Virus record (IMG/VR): IMGVR_UViG_3300008113_000029 | Span: 1 to 64,000 of that record | Length of the DNA: 64,000 nucleotides | DNA from: a virus | Direction: 5' to 3' (one strand) | Part shown: in pieces, positions 53,501 through 59,961 of the stretch | How positions within the stretch are numbered: the first letter of the stretch is position 1 | Layout: each line of letters starts with the position of its first letter | Notes under the pieces: model-generated | Database searches by the model: none | Told to the model about the DNA's origin: nothing | The model's input: the letters and a program-made list of their open reading frames with translations, nothing else | Translations under genes and position numbers: made by a program

Positions 53501-56418
53501 ACAACAACATCACCATCAGCAAAACCGTGGTTTTCAAATATGATTGAATTCTCAACCGTTGAAATATTTTCAGATTTAACTTTAAGTTTTCTATTTTGGT
53601 ATCCACTTCCCGAATTGATAACCTTAATGGAATTGAGAGTTTTCTTATCCTCATACATTCTAAACTTATGAATACCCTGAGAAGTTGTAGTAAATCCTAC
53701 TGTATTAATCCCACTTGAGTAATTCGCAAAAGATTCATATAGTTTGATTGAGGTATTATTTACCAATTCTGCAAAATAAACGGAACCACTATTCAATGAC
53801 AGATCTTGGTGAGTATTACTTCCACCAAATGTTCCAACGCCAATAGAATTATTTCCATTTCTGCTATAGACAATAGCATCACCATTTCTCAGGTTATGAG
53901 GCTTTGTAAATGTGATTGTCTCATCTGAGATGTTAATCCCACCACCATCAGATGTTAAACGTGCATCAAACTCAATCTCACGATATCTTGTTCCAACAAC
54001 AGGTTCCAGAATAGCACCAGATCCATTACCACCATCAATAGTAACAGATATTACATCCTTAATATCAAAATCTTGGGGATCTACTTTAACCTCTTTTACG
54101 TTACCTTTTACAACTGGTCTAACCAACGCAGTTGTACATCCAACTCCTGGAGAAGAAATAACAATCTCTGGTGGAGAAATAACATCATAATTCGTTCCAC
54201 CATTATAGAGTCGAATTTTTTCTATTGGACCATAGTAAATCTTATCGGTCGATTTGTAGTTGATAATTTCAACTCCGTTGACCAGCATACCAGTTGATTC
54301 TGGTGGAGTTGAAGAACCTTTACCATTTTGAATATTTCTACTCAATGGAAACTTCTTAAGAAGTTTTTGTGGGTAAATATATCTACTCTTTTGAGATGAT
54401 AATGTAAATGTATGGGATCCAGTAGCACTACTAGAAGTAAACTCAATAGGATTATCACTAACAATTAGTGATCTTGATGCATATAATTTGATTTGGTTTG
54501 TTAAAGGAAGGACTTTAACGTAGTAGTATCCTTCACTGAGACCATTCAGTGCTGCTGATGAATAGGTGTAATAAACTTCATCCCCAGTAATGAATGGAAC
54601 GTTGCTAGCAAAAGAAAGAATCGAATACTTTTCGGTCTCTGTATTGTATCCTTGTAGAGCACTTCCACTTGCTGATGTTATTGTTGCTTTAGAAATATCT
54701 TCACTAATATCATATGATGGTAGTGAGTTTGAAGCAACATATCCATATCCACTACGATCTGTGTAAACGTTCTGAACATCACTAGTGATGGTGTTATCGC
54801 CATAGAAGATCTCAGTTCCACTACTAGATGCAGTGTTTAACTTTCTCCTAATTGTGTAGATAACTGTAGGACTAGCAGTGAATCCGCTGAGATTATTGAG
54901 TGTTATCTGCCTGTTTACTGCATCAATAGTAGCGACAGTAGCATTGCTATGAAGAACGGTTTCTGTTACTCCATTAAGAATATCTACAGTATCTCCTACT
55001 TTAAGACTTGACTTATCTATTTCAGTCTTTAATTGGAAATTTGAACCACTAATACTATCAACATCAAATCTTGAGCTGGTATTGTAAATCCAACTGTTAG
55101 CAAATATTTCTTTATTAGTCTTGTTTGCACTTGGATTTAAGATTTTTTCACCAACATTCTTGGTATAAATCTTTTGACCTTCAGTAGAAAGTAAAATATC
55201 ACCTATTGGTTCAAATTCAGACAATACACCTGTAATACGAAGTTCTACTTTCTTGGTAGTATCACCATTCTCATATCCATAAAATACTTCATCAGTTCTA
55301 AGATTTGCCTTTGTTGGAATTGCAACAGTAACACCTGTGCATCCTAAGAACTGGTTTACAGTCTTAGACGTATATTCAATAGCATTGGTTCCAAAAACAA
55401 CCCTGCCAGTATCAGCAAATCCTACTGTAGAATCTACAGTGATTACAGAAGATCCAACAGATACTGCGCTAATAACTTTTGTCTGTGGTTGAATTTCAAA
55501 TGTACCTTCAATAAGGTCTCTATCATCAAATCCAACAAACAGACCAAGTTTAAAATATGTGCTAATACCAGATCTGGTGAAGATTTCTACTTCCGATACA
55601 GACGCTTTAGTTTCTGAATCTGATGATTTTATTATCGTTTGTCCAACCAGATTGTTTGGATCACCAGAAATTCTTTCTGCAACAACAACTTCTCTTCTGA
55701 TAAACTGTGCAGAAGATGGTTTTACAAGATATTCTTCTAGGTCAACTACCTGAGGAACAACGCCATATAGAACTTTAAATAGTATCTTATATGATTCTTC
55801 CGTTCCTTTTGCTTCATAGAGACTTCTTGCTTCTTTTATGAAGTTATTAACATCAAGATTGGGTACAAAATCAACATTCTCAAGACCTGGTGTGAAGGAA
55901 TACTTGAGTTTATTATAAAATTCTTTAAGAAAACGGGTACTTAGGTTCTCTACAGAACTTCCAGAATCGTGAGATGCTGATGATGACGTACTAAACAGCA
56001 GTTCTTCTGGGTCTAAATCTGTTTTATATGTGGTAATACCACTAAATCCTCTAATACATCCAGTAAAAGAGTTTGTAGTGATACCAGTATAGGTAAAAAT
56101 CTCATTGTCGATCTTAAACAGACCATACTCATGAGGAAATCCTTTTGTAGATGCAACTCGAACAGTCTCATCGGTTGATGAAATACCAACAGAAAGAGTA
56201 GTCTCACCAATAATTACTTCTGGAGTTAGATTGTCTAACTTCAAATACTGATCAAGATTATCTGAAAGGTCTGATGGACCAGACTGATATTCTTGAGAGA
56301 TGTAATATTGTTTTAGAAAATCTACTGTTTTTGGACTTTCTGAAAGTATGAATTCTGGTAGTTGACTTTCAATTATTTGCTGAACTTTTACCCTCTTCTC
56401 AAAGCCCGTTTGTATCAT
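44539..56418 (-). CDS. 7: giant gp7-like baseplate wedge protein with YHYH domain, 3959 aa
   Basis: The largest gene, about 19 percent of the window, located between gp6 and gp8 as T4 gp7 is. The N-terminus (VQQIIESQLPEFILSESPKT and LKQYYISQEYQSG) is the conserved cyanophage wedge start, ending near residue 215 with ARSLYEAKGTEESYKILFKV. Many beta modules follow: at least eight GxGYxxxPxVxI repeats and four EIFTYTG...CIRG repeats. A YHYH-type domain lies at about 1215-1335 (IIGWAYDGNPIYGAYAY, DEHNGRYAKTPEFPNGVYAY, FPYFIGHTYRS). A GTRDTDSISVNVNET region follows near 3560. The gp7 name is positional. Confidence 0.8.
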   Translation of the reverse strand: MIQTGFEKRVKVQQIIESQLPEFILSESPKTVDFLKQYYISQEYQSGPSDLSDNLDQYLKLDNLTPEVIIGETTLSVGISSTDETVRVASTKGFPHEYGLFKIDNEIFTYTGITTNSFTGCIRGFSGITTYKTDLDPEELLFSTSSSASHDSGSSVENLSTRFLKEFYNKLKYSFTPGLENVDFVPNLDVNNFIKEARSLYEAKGTEESYKILFKVLYGVVPQVVDLEEYLVKPSSAQFIRREVVVAERISGDPNNLVGQTIIKSSDSETKASVSEVEIFTRSGISTYFKLGLFVGFDDRDLIEGTFEIQPQTKVISAVSVGSSVITVDSTVGFADTGRVVFGTNAIEYTSKTVNQFLGCTGVTVAIPTKANLRTDEVFYGYENGDTTKKVELRITGVLSEFEPIGDILLSTEGQKIYTKNVGEKILNPSANKTNKEIFANSWIYNTSSRFDVDSISGSNFQLKTEIDKSSLKVGDTVDILNGVTETVLHSNATVATIDAVNRQITLNNLSGFTASPTVIYTIRRKLNTASSSGTEIFYGDNTITSDVQNVYTDRSGYGYVASNSLPSYDISEDISKATITSASGSALQGYNTETEKYSILSFASNVPFITGDEVYYTYSSAALNGLSEGYYYVKVLPLTNQIKLYASRSLIVSDNPIEFTSSSATGSHTFTLSSQKSRYIYPQKLLKKFPLSRNIQNGKGSSTPPESTGMLVNGVEIINYKSTDKIYYGPIEKIRLYNGGTNYDVISPPEIVISSPGVGCTTALVRPVVKGNVKEVKVDPQDFDIKDVISVTIDGGNGSGAILEPVVGTRYREIEFDARLTSDGGGINISDETITFTKPHNLRNGDAIVYSRNGNNSIGVGTFGGSNTHQDLSLNSGSVYFAELVNNTSIKLYESFANYSSGINTVGFTTTSQGIHKFRMYEDKKTLNSIKVINSGSGYQNRKLKVKSENISTVENSIIFENHGFADGDVVVYTTDGTAVTGLSTSLRYKVLKISDSTFKLANAGVGGTITADYTKRLPVSITGVGTGFQNFAYPDITISVNTEYDGITGVITATPIIRGEIVDLYLYETGTGYGTTILNFHKRPDIKIKNGKDAELKPLISSGSIVSVQVTSGGSEYTSAPDLTVSGDGVGAKLRAMVSGGKITNVVVINPGVGYSQNTTSITVTPAGRNGNVEASVRALTLNNHYRFGDEILLETNGELGYGLVGYTTSIGSSQFGDDGTSHSPIIGWAYDGNPIYGAYAYADPSDINSGIKILSNGYEESTSDIVDRPIGFTAGFFVEDYKFTSSGDLDEHNGRYAKTPEFPNGVYAYHVGITSDGKNSKFPYFIGHTYRSTPITQNIDQGYNFNNSELTRNTFPYKIGDKYANNDFISESYETLMQSAVIDSITKGSVDGFVINESGANYRVGDIASFDSTDTNGGGLSAYVGSVTGKSIVDVNTTIQTYQSNVLTWDNSNQVSVHVDPYHTFLENDQIVISGLSTFVPGLTKTHKIGVTSETTRLVAEVAANSTVGFVTDIFVISIPSTVSAGTTVAIGTERMSVLNTYPENKVIRVIRGVTGSAHTAHTDVFVSTNRFTLPVKTSYFDSSVNDKIYFNPIQSVGIGTTTGSASSNTYLVGGRAKTVSVPVQSIYLPDHPFKTGQQVTFERVNGTHGINVSNTETSPAFGIPLTGDSETLYVIKKSDDIVGLCTQVGLTTNTEGLYFRSFIENGDSNDYRYSFTSNKTQVTARAEKIKARVSVSTDHNLTNGDTIKLSLNSQQSVGVGTSASVYVKYNSTHDRLLVNPIGFNSTSVNTSTGELTITKHGLKTGDKVFYNASDLVVSGLSTGTYFVYRIDDDTINLTTTIYDAVSTPPSIVSFASTGGSSQELSRINPQLEVVRDNNLVFNVSDTSLSGYKLKLFYDSDFKNELVSIGSSTTFSTSGVGTVGVTTTATFTLNYHKDLPSKIYYQLEKSGFISTADTDVKNYNEILLVDSRYNGTYAVSGVGTTTFDISLRGVPEDLDYNQSSTSVLKYSTSSPRALGGVDSMKITFGGANYKKLPRFVSIASSIGDNADIIPTSTKLGRINQITIQDPGFDFSADKTLNPEVYISPNITVVNRNEISNINVTSGGSGYTSAPDLVIVNPATGRAYDTGLVIAKVQGAAISSVEIIESPRGISELKSQIYSVNNSNGVGINSIFTSQAGIITCIISTPVAGFTTATAPFSVGDYVFVEGVSLASTTGTGFNSEDYSYNFFEVTAYRNTNPAEVEYDISPYATNAGVANTDQNSFAFLVNRNNYPTFDVTQEPLAFIIGETVFTKSGNTYTERDLIITDNLNDSIKVYGTYTLSVGEVIVGKDSGTVATIDSVEENKGIFKVNYGLNTDYGWSDDIGKLNEDYQVLPDNDYYQNLSYTIKSPIEYEDWIDPVNRLLHSSGLKNFADTGITSTGRVSAATSNGSTSTALVDIINLNADGSTMRVDAINFFDFGIDTDVSSNKSKFVKLQNKKLSDYIECRTNRVLTIDNFNSQFSNAEDANTTLYKDIDSFIANDGYSRYFVQIINPNTADRQSTEIVILNTADDDLITVEKSSVYNTESQLADLQAIKDSFGNVKLRFTPVDPYESDFDIKFIKTNFNTTLAGINTQSIGFVDLIGSNVTVGVGSTSTVYEKTTGTAESLFAIVELTDTVTKNKAVVDMFIDHDGTNTYKSDFFFDNSSGSGASNNFIGTFISSIDSGVLSLKFENTESNEVLVRSSVVGFGTTASGIGTYIFKASGQPDNLVKEGRLESNYSVFSGTGISTVSTYSRLDVTTVKTTAKVSYGSTSALHQIVFEHNNIDTFTVQYPYLSVESTTGIGTFGSEISGDDFNLVFYPDSNISDDITVQTYSEIIQTEKDLNNVPAVLSYGTINQRLVTNQFDSINGDRTNRFDFDVTHNGVPIFEKQFNPGISTVVNLGTGVFTLNDHFFSTGERLIYTPRSSFVGGAYTAMVMSDTNILPVDVYAIKINNNQFKLATSKSNANAGVAVTFNSAGTGNAHTLEMSKKLEKSLITIDGVARSPLAFTPINHTLSDNGGSISVGATYFGVSGISSILPGDVLKIDDEFVKVDAVGIGTTTIGPITGTGSFSVIKSERGFVGTLATTHTDGTTVRVYQGSYNMTRSKIHFTEAPRGNTQELVDESNIPYTKSSFTGRVYLRQDYSTNQIYDNITRQFTGIGATYRLTVGGANTTGIETGSGLVFINNMFQTPTTNNNAGGNYSFIENAGISSIVFTGVNNASFISDYDVNQNLLPRGGLIVSLGSTQGLGFAPLVGAAVTAVVSGGVIQSVGIGSTDIVGSGYRGTVSIGVTDSSHTGTAASITATVGAGGTLSFTVVDGGSGYSSNPTIQIPEPNYENLPIVGVSRLGIGATTDTGSGLLLNVEVGAAVTNVGIGSTLFEIKNFKITRPGWGFRKGDKFKPVGLVTAKDLAAPINDFELEVLDVFSDNFAAWQFGELDYIDSIASLQNGIRTRFPLQYNGELLSFEVDSNNIDSAAIDLEALLLIYIDGVLQEPNVNYNFEGGTSIVFTTAPKEDDKVDIFFYMGTRDTDSISVNVNETIKVGDSIQLQKTKTSEVQDPRTIYNINASDKVETNIYGGLGIDDTNYKPFSWTKQKVDKNLGGELIYKSRDSIEGQVYPTAKIIGDLSTSGTEIFVDDAQFFNYEENESAITIASVNGIIVNTTTDPVAAAITAVVSAAGTISSFTITSGGSGYVGSSTDVKISAPKAVGVGVGTTATATATVSNGSITAITVVNPGFGYTHTAAPQVLTSTPTISFETITGINAVAGFAGTVTGIGTTVGTGGNPLALKFTLNASSFTGLQEGYPIYVFNTSIGNGVTSINGSDSSVVGVGTTFLDNIYIINSFHSSATTGVATCNILSTTPITGLSTTGSATDPRGHFSWGRLSGFTRASSPVSIGVTGLTVDSGLSTFPSIQRRGYGLRDGGALRKDLG

Positions 56419-56419
56419 T

Positions 56420-58300
56420 TTATCCCCTCTTTAGTTCTCCGTTTGAATAACTTGAAGTAACTTTATAACCGACGCCAGAAATCTGTTCGCCAGATGTTAT
56501 AGTATCTTTAACCATATTTATGGTGCTATCAGCAACAGAAAAGGATAGATATAGATCCTTTAGACCGATAATATCATTAGACTCTGGGAACGCCTGAATT
56601 TCGATAATATTGTTAGCAACCACCGTAGAAGTGATGTTTAAAGTGTTGAGAGTTATCTCACCCTTAGTGTAATCTACGGTGCCTGCAGACTTCACTACGA
56701 TCTCATACTTACCAGTCTCGTTAATATCCTTAACGATGGAAATAACGCCCTTCCCGTTGCTTCCGGGCACATCTGTGAAGTAGAATGTTCCTATTCTACC
56801 AGCAAGAGTAAATCCAGTACTCTTAATATTGAATCCATCCTTATTGATATGGAACTTGTTACCATAACACAGTTCATACTGTGCTGATTGATTAATCAGT
56901 GCCTTTAGATTTCTACGGATAATGACTCTTGTGATGTTTGAAGTGATCGCATTATCGGAATTATCAATAGTCTGACACAATCTACTATACTTAAATCTAC
57001 CACCAAACTGGTTGATATTTGCTTTTGCAAAAGTATTCAGAATCGAAATTACTTTAGTCTTCAAGGCATTGACGTTTGTAACCTGAGAGCTGTTATAATA
57101 GACTCCAGAGTTAATTTCAACATAAAGAACCTTAAGATCAGTGATTCTTTGGTTGATACCAGAAAGTGAATAATCTTTCAGTTTTGAAAGAATATTTTGC
57201 TTATCAAAATCCGAAACAAAGTCGCCATTCTTTGGTTTAATGCTAATAATGACGTTTCCAAACTGTGGTGGGTCCAACTCTTCGCCACCAACAACAGAAA
57301 CAGACTCTGTATTTGGATAAATCTGTTGAATAATCGCTTCATAGTCACGAGTCGTCACTGCTCTATGCTGAGAAGCGTAAATTCTTGGTGCAAAGTACTT
57401 AATTGAGTCAACACTTTCAATTGCACTACCGTTTGCTGCTGCATTTACGGTTGTAACGCTAATTGCATTGGTTGGGATGATCGGATTTCCCAAAGAATCT
57501 AAAAATCTACCGGAGAATGAGAAATTAGCAGCACCATTTCCATCTTCACCATCAGTAATGATGTAAGAAACGGTAATAATAGTGCCACTTTCTAATTTTT
57601 TACCAAAATATCCGTCTCCAAACAAAAGTTCATACTTTTCATCCTGAACTTCCTGAATCAAATAGATTTCTGAGGTCTTGTTAATATTTAAAATGTTATC
57701 AACACGGGAATATTCTCTTCCTTCACCACTATCAGAGAGTCCTTTGACTTTTACGACGATAGTTGAAGTGTCAATAAAGGAATTATCAAGGACAAAACGC
57801 TGATCAAGTGATCCATCAACCACAAATTGCTTCTTGAGGTATGTCCCTTGGTAGATCGTAATACTATTGAAAGAACCAGTACCAGAATTGATGGTTGTAG
57901 TAATGCTTTCTGGTATTGAGAAGATATAATTGCTGTTTTCTGCTGTTCCTACACACACTAGACCCGCCTCTAAGGTCATTGTATCCGATGATGAGGTAGT
58001 TTGTGCGTTCAAACTAATTGTTGCCTTAGCGGCGTTCCTAGAGCGAGGTACATAACCAATATTTCTTGCGAGAGAAACGACATTTTCTCTCAAAGTTGCC
58101 GAATCCAAGAAGGATTCGTTGACTACCATATTCGCATTGAACGCATTAATATAACTATTATACGCTAGAGTGTCGATTAAGACAGAAAAATTAGACCCCT
58201 CAAAGTCAAAATCCGTGAAATTTGAGTTAGCACGGAGATAATCTTTGATCGAGGTCCTTATTTGGTCAAAATCGAGGTTCGTAAACTTTGTAAAAGGCAT
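56420..58300 (-). CDS. 6: gp6 baseplate wedge protein
   Basis: 626 residues (T4 gp6 is 660). Conserved gp6/baseplate J features: FTKFTNLDFDQIRTSIKDYL at the start, LIDTLAYNSYINAFNANMVV and NESFLDSATLRENVVSLARN (about 47-86), then IGYVPRSRNAAKATI. FAPRIYASQHRAVTTRDYEA (about 301-320) is the characteristic baseplate-J core, followed by YPNTESVSVVGGEE. gp6 dimers form the inner baseplate ring and trigger sheath contraction. The start is four bases after gp25. Confidence 0.95.
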   Translation of the reverse strand: MPFTKFTNLDFDQIRTSIKDYLRANSNFTDFDFEGSNFSVLIDTLAYNSYINAFNANMVVNESFLDSATLRENVVSLARNIGYVPRSRNAAKATISLNAQTTSSSDTMTLEAGLVCVGTAENSNYIFSIPESITTTINSGTGSFNSITIYQGTYLKKQFVVDGSLDQRFVLDNSFIDTSTIVVKVKGLSDSGEGREYSRVDNILNINKTSEIYLIQEVQDEKYELLFGDGYFGKKLESGTIITVSYIITDGEDGNGAANFSFSGRFLDSLGNPIIPTNAISVTTVNAAANGSAIESVDSIKYFAPRIYASQHRAVTTRDYEAIIQQIYPNTESVSVVGGEELDPPQFGNVIISIKPKNGDFVSDFDKQNILSKLKDYSLSGINQRITDLKVLYVEINSGVYYNSSQVTNVNALKTKVISILNTFAKANINQFGGRFKYSRLCQTIDNSDNAITSNITRVIIRRNLKALINQSAQYELCYGNKFHINKDGFNIKSTGFTLAGRIGTFYFTDVPGSNGKGVISIVKDINETGKYEIVVKSAGTVDYTKGEITLNTLNITSTVVANNIIEIQAFPESNDIIGLKDLYLSFSVADSTINMVKDTITSGEQISGVGYKVTSSYSNGELKRG

Positions 58301-58304
58301 CTTT

Positions 58305-58706
58305 TTATCTGGTAGCCTCTAATAAGAATGTAAATTGCTGAGCAGGAACGTCTTGACCGATGATATTATACAAAACTGTGACTTCAAACGTGTTATTATC
58401 GGGTTGAGGATCGACTTCTACCCTAACATTGTTGACTCTTGGTTCAAAATTTTCGATTGTAGTCAGAATTTGCTCTTGAATTACGGTAGCAGTACCAAAA
58501 TCAACGAAATCGAACAGACTTGAACGCACATCTGACCCTAAAAGTGGTTGAAAAAAACGTTCATTTGGTATTGTCTGTACTAAATTACGAATCGAACGAG
58601 TAATTGCTGCCTCATTTTTGAGAATAGGCAGATCCTTGGTCACAGGATGTGGATCAAAAGACAAACTAATGTCCTTAAATGCTCTAGAAACCCGTGAGAT
58701 CGCCAT
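58305..58706 (-). CDS. 25: gp25 baseplate wedge protein
   Basis: 133 residues (T4 gp25 is 132). It has the gp25/lysozyme-like baseplate signature: FDPHPVTKDLPILKNEAAIT and IRNLVQTIPNERFFQPLLGS, followed by VRSSLFDF and an EPRVNNVRVEVDPQPDNNTF strand pair. gp25 starts sheath polymerisation at the baseplate. It has a perfect TATAAATA promoter, and gp6 follows after four bases. Confidence 0.96.
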   Translation of the reverse strand: MAISRVSRAFKDISLSFDPHPVTKDLPILKNEAAITRSIRNLVQTIPNERFFQPLLGSDVRSSLFDFVDFGTATVIQEQILTTIENFEPRVNNVRVEVDPQPDNNTFEVTVLYNIIGQDVPAQQFTFLLEATR

Positions 58707-58728
58707 TTGTCAAGAAGTTTTCTTGCTT

Positions 58729-58736
58729 TATTTATA
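58729..58736 (-). promoter_or_regulatory. perfect late promoter TATAAATA for gp25
   Basis: Minus strand TATAAATA 22 bases before the gp25 ATG, just after the stop of the 83-residue gene. Confidence 0.75.
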
Positions 58737-58737
58737 T

Positions 58738-58989
58738 TTACATCCAAGGATTGCCATATGTTGGCTCCGTTCCATAGTCCCAATCATCATAATCTTCATC
58801 ATTACGAATCTTTTCGTGAAGTTCAGACTGTTTTTTTAGGTCGTGACGAGGCGCAAGGTCGTGCATGACCTCTGTTAGTACTCTTTTTTGATTTAAATTC
58901 TGCATTGAACCATAATCTGAGGCGAGTTTCGTGGTTCCCCACATCTCTCTCATGTAGTCTTTGTTCCTATCGACAGGTGATTGTCCCAT
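58738..58989 (-). CDS. hypothetical protein, 83 aa
   Basis: MGQSPVDRNKDYMREMWGTT at the start, a charged helical middle and an acidic, aromatic end (DYDDWDYGTEPTYGNPWM). No family recognised. It lies directly upstream of gp25 under its own AATAAATA promoter, and AGGAG next to a small hairpin supplies the ribosome site. Baseplate assembly involvement is only a positional guess. Confidence 0.7.
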   Translation of the reverse strand: MGQSPVDRNKDYMREMWGTTKLASDYGSMQNLNQKRVLTEVMHDLAPRHDLKKQSELHEKIRNDEDYDDWDYGTEPTYGNPWM

Positions 58990-58997
58990 TTTAGCTC

Positions 58998-59015
58998 CTG
59001 ATTTATAAAAATCAG
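58998..59015 (-). other. leader hairpin overlapping the ribosome site of the 83-aa gene
   Basis: CTGATTT-TTAT-AAATCAG on the minus strand forms a seven-pair AU-rich stem, and the final CAG runs into the CAGGAG ribosome site before the ATG. It might modulate initiation weakly. Confidence 0.4.
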
Positions 59016-59046
59016 AACTTTTAGAGGGGTTGCTATCCCTTACTAC

Positions 59047-59054
59047 TATTTATT
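59047..59054 (-). promoter_or_regulatory. late promoter octamer AATAAATA
   Basis: Minus strand AATAAATA overlaps the stop of the 198-residue gene; the leader to the 83-residue gene is about 55 bases. Confidence 0.55.
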
Positions 59055-59646
59055 TTACCCAAAAACCTTTTCTAAGGTAATCGGAATCATAAATGAACTC
59101 ATGATCATCATATTTTTTTTTATCCGAGTCATTCCAAACTGGTATTGCTACACTATTTCCATACCTAAAGTCTGGGTTTTGGCGAAAGTGAACTTCAATG
59201 AGACGATTTCCTATAAATTCGCAGTTGATCCACTCATAGTTACCCCTCAATTTTTTTAAAATACTAGGAAAAGGAATGGTAACGTCAACTTTTTTCCACA
59301 TATCCCATCTATAAAGTGGATTCATCTCATCCCTTGTACCCAAAACTGCTAATTTTTGTTCTTCATTTTGGTAATCTACACTGATATGATTTCCTTCAAA
59401 AATTTCGCACCAAAATTCCGATGGATGATAAGGGTCTGTATACTTATGGATATACTCTTTACGAGCATAACGACCCATACCAAGTAAGTTCATACTAGGT
59501 CTTAAAATATAAAAATCGGGTCTAGGTACACTTGTGCCTATAGGACCACAAGTATAACCCAAAACCCGACTTAATATCAACTTATTGTATACCCAAAGGT
59601 CTTCAGAATGTATTTGGTTCCATTCATCATCACCTTCTAAGTACAT
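59050..59646 (-). CDS. conserved cyanophage protein, 198 aa, ATP-grasp-like N-terminus possible
   Basis: Starts MYLEGDDEWNQIHSEDLWVY and contains RPDFYILRPSMNLLGMGRYA (about 42-61), FWCEIFEGNHISVDYQ and VTIPFPSILKKLRGNYEWIN. The RPxxNLxGMG pattern recalls ATP-grasp N-terminal strands, but no ATP-binding loop is evident. It is aromatic-rich (many Trp and Tyr). The start overlaps the stop of the 49-residue gene by one base. Function unknown. Confidence 0.75.
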   Translation of the reverse strand: MYLEGDDEWNQIHSEDLWVYNKLILSRVLGYTCGPIGTSVPRPDFYILRPSMNLLGMGRYARKEYIHKYTDPYHPSEFWCEIFEGNHISVDYQNEEQKLAVLGTRDEMNPLYRWDMWKKVDVTIPFPSILKKLRGNYEWINCEFIGNRLIEVHFRQNPDFRYGNSVAIPVWNDSDKKKYDDHEFIYDSDYLRKGFWVK

Positions 59647-59795
59647 TATCCCTTACCTTGTCCGCGATACTTTTTACGCGCCTTATTACGAGAAGAGGAA
59701 GCGTATTTAGTACCCATTCCATCTCCTTGACGAGACTTTTTAGGCGGACCAGGAATATAAGAACTTTTATTCAGTCCTACTTTTGCCTTAGCCAT
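59646..59795 (-). CDS. small basic protein, 49 aa
   Basis: MAKAKVGLNKSSYIPGPPKK at the start and a Lys/Arg/Ser/Gly-rich remainder (SRQGDGMGTKYASSSRNKAR). Strongly basic and probably disordered, with an SRQGDGMGTKYA core. The ATG falls inside the end of the 57-residue gene (eight-base overlap), and its stop overlaps the next start. A nucleic-acid or virion-binding peptide is plausible but unproven. Confidence 0.7.
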   Translation of the reverse strand: MAKAKVGLNKSSYIPGPPKKSRQGDGMGTKYASSSRNKARKKYRGQGKG

Positions 59796-59961
59796 GATAA
59801 TTCTCCTTAATAATTTCAGTGTCTAATTCATCAGGTCTTGGAGATCCTGTCTGATAGAACTCTATCGACAGGTCCTCCATTATATTGAAATACTCTTCCT
59901 CAGTCAAGCGGGAGTATAATTTCTTCCCCCTACAATAGATATTGTAAAGTTCGTTAGACAT
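59788..59961 (-). CDS. small conserved phage protein, 57 aa
   Basis: MSNELYNIYCRGKKLYSRLT with EEEYFNIMEDLSIEFYQTGS following. The LYxxYCxGKxLYSxLTExEYF pattern recurs in other cyanophage genomes as far as I recall, without a known role. The ATG shares its last base with the glycosyltransferase TGA. A longer frame to 60009 is rejected because of this overlap. Confidence 0.7.
   Translation of the reverse strand: MSNELYNIYCRGKKLYSRLTEEEYFNIMEDLSIEFYQTGSPRPDELDTEIIKENYHG

Noticed and set aside
59050-59646. Calling the 198-residue gene gp53
   Set aside because: Length is similar to T4 gp53, but the conserved gp53 GSPRPEELA...YWVLL stretch is absent; a GSPRPDEL string in the neighbouring 57-residue gene is probably coincidence.
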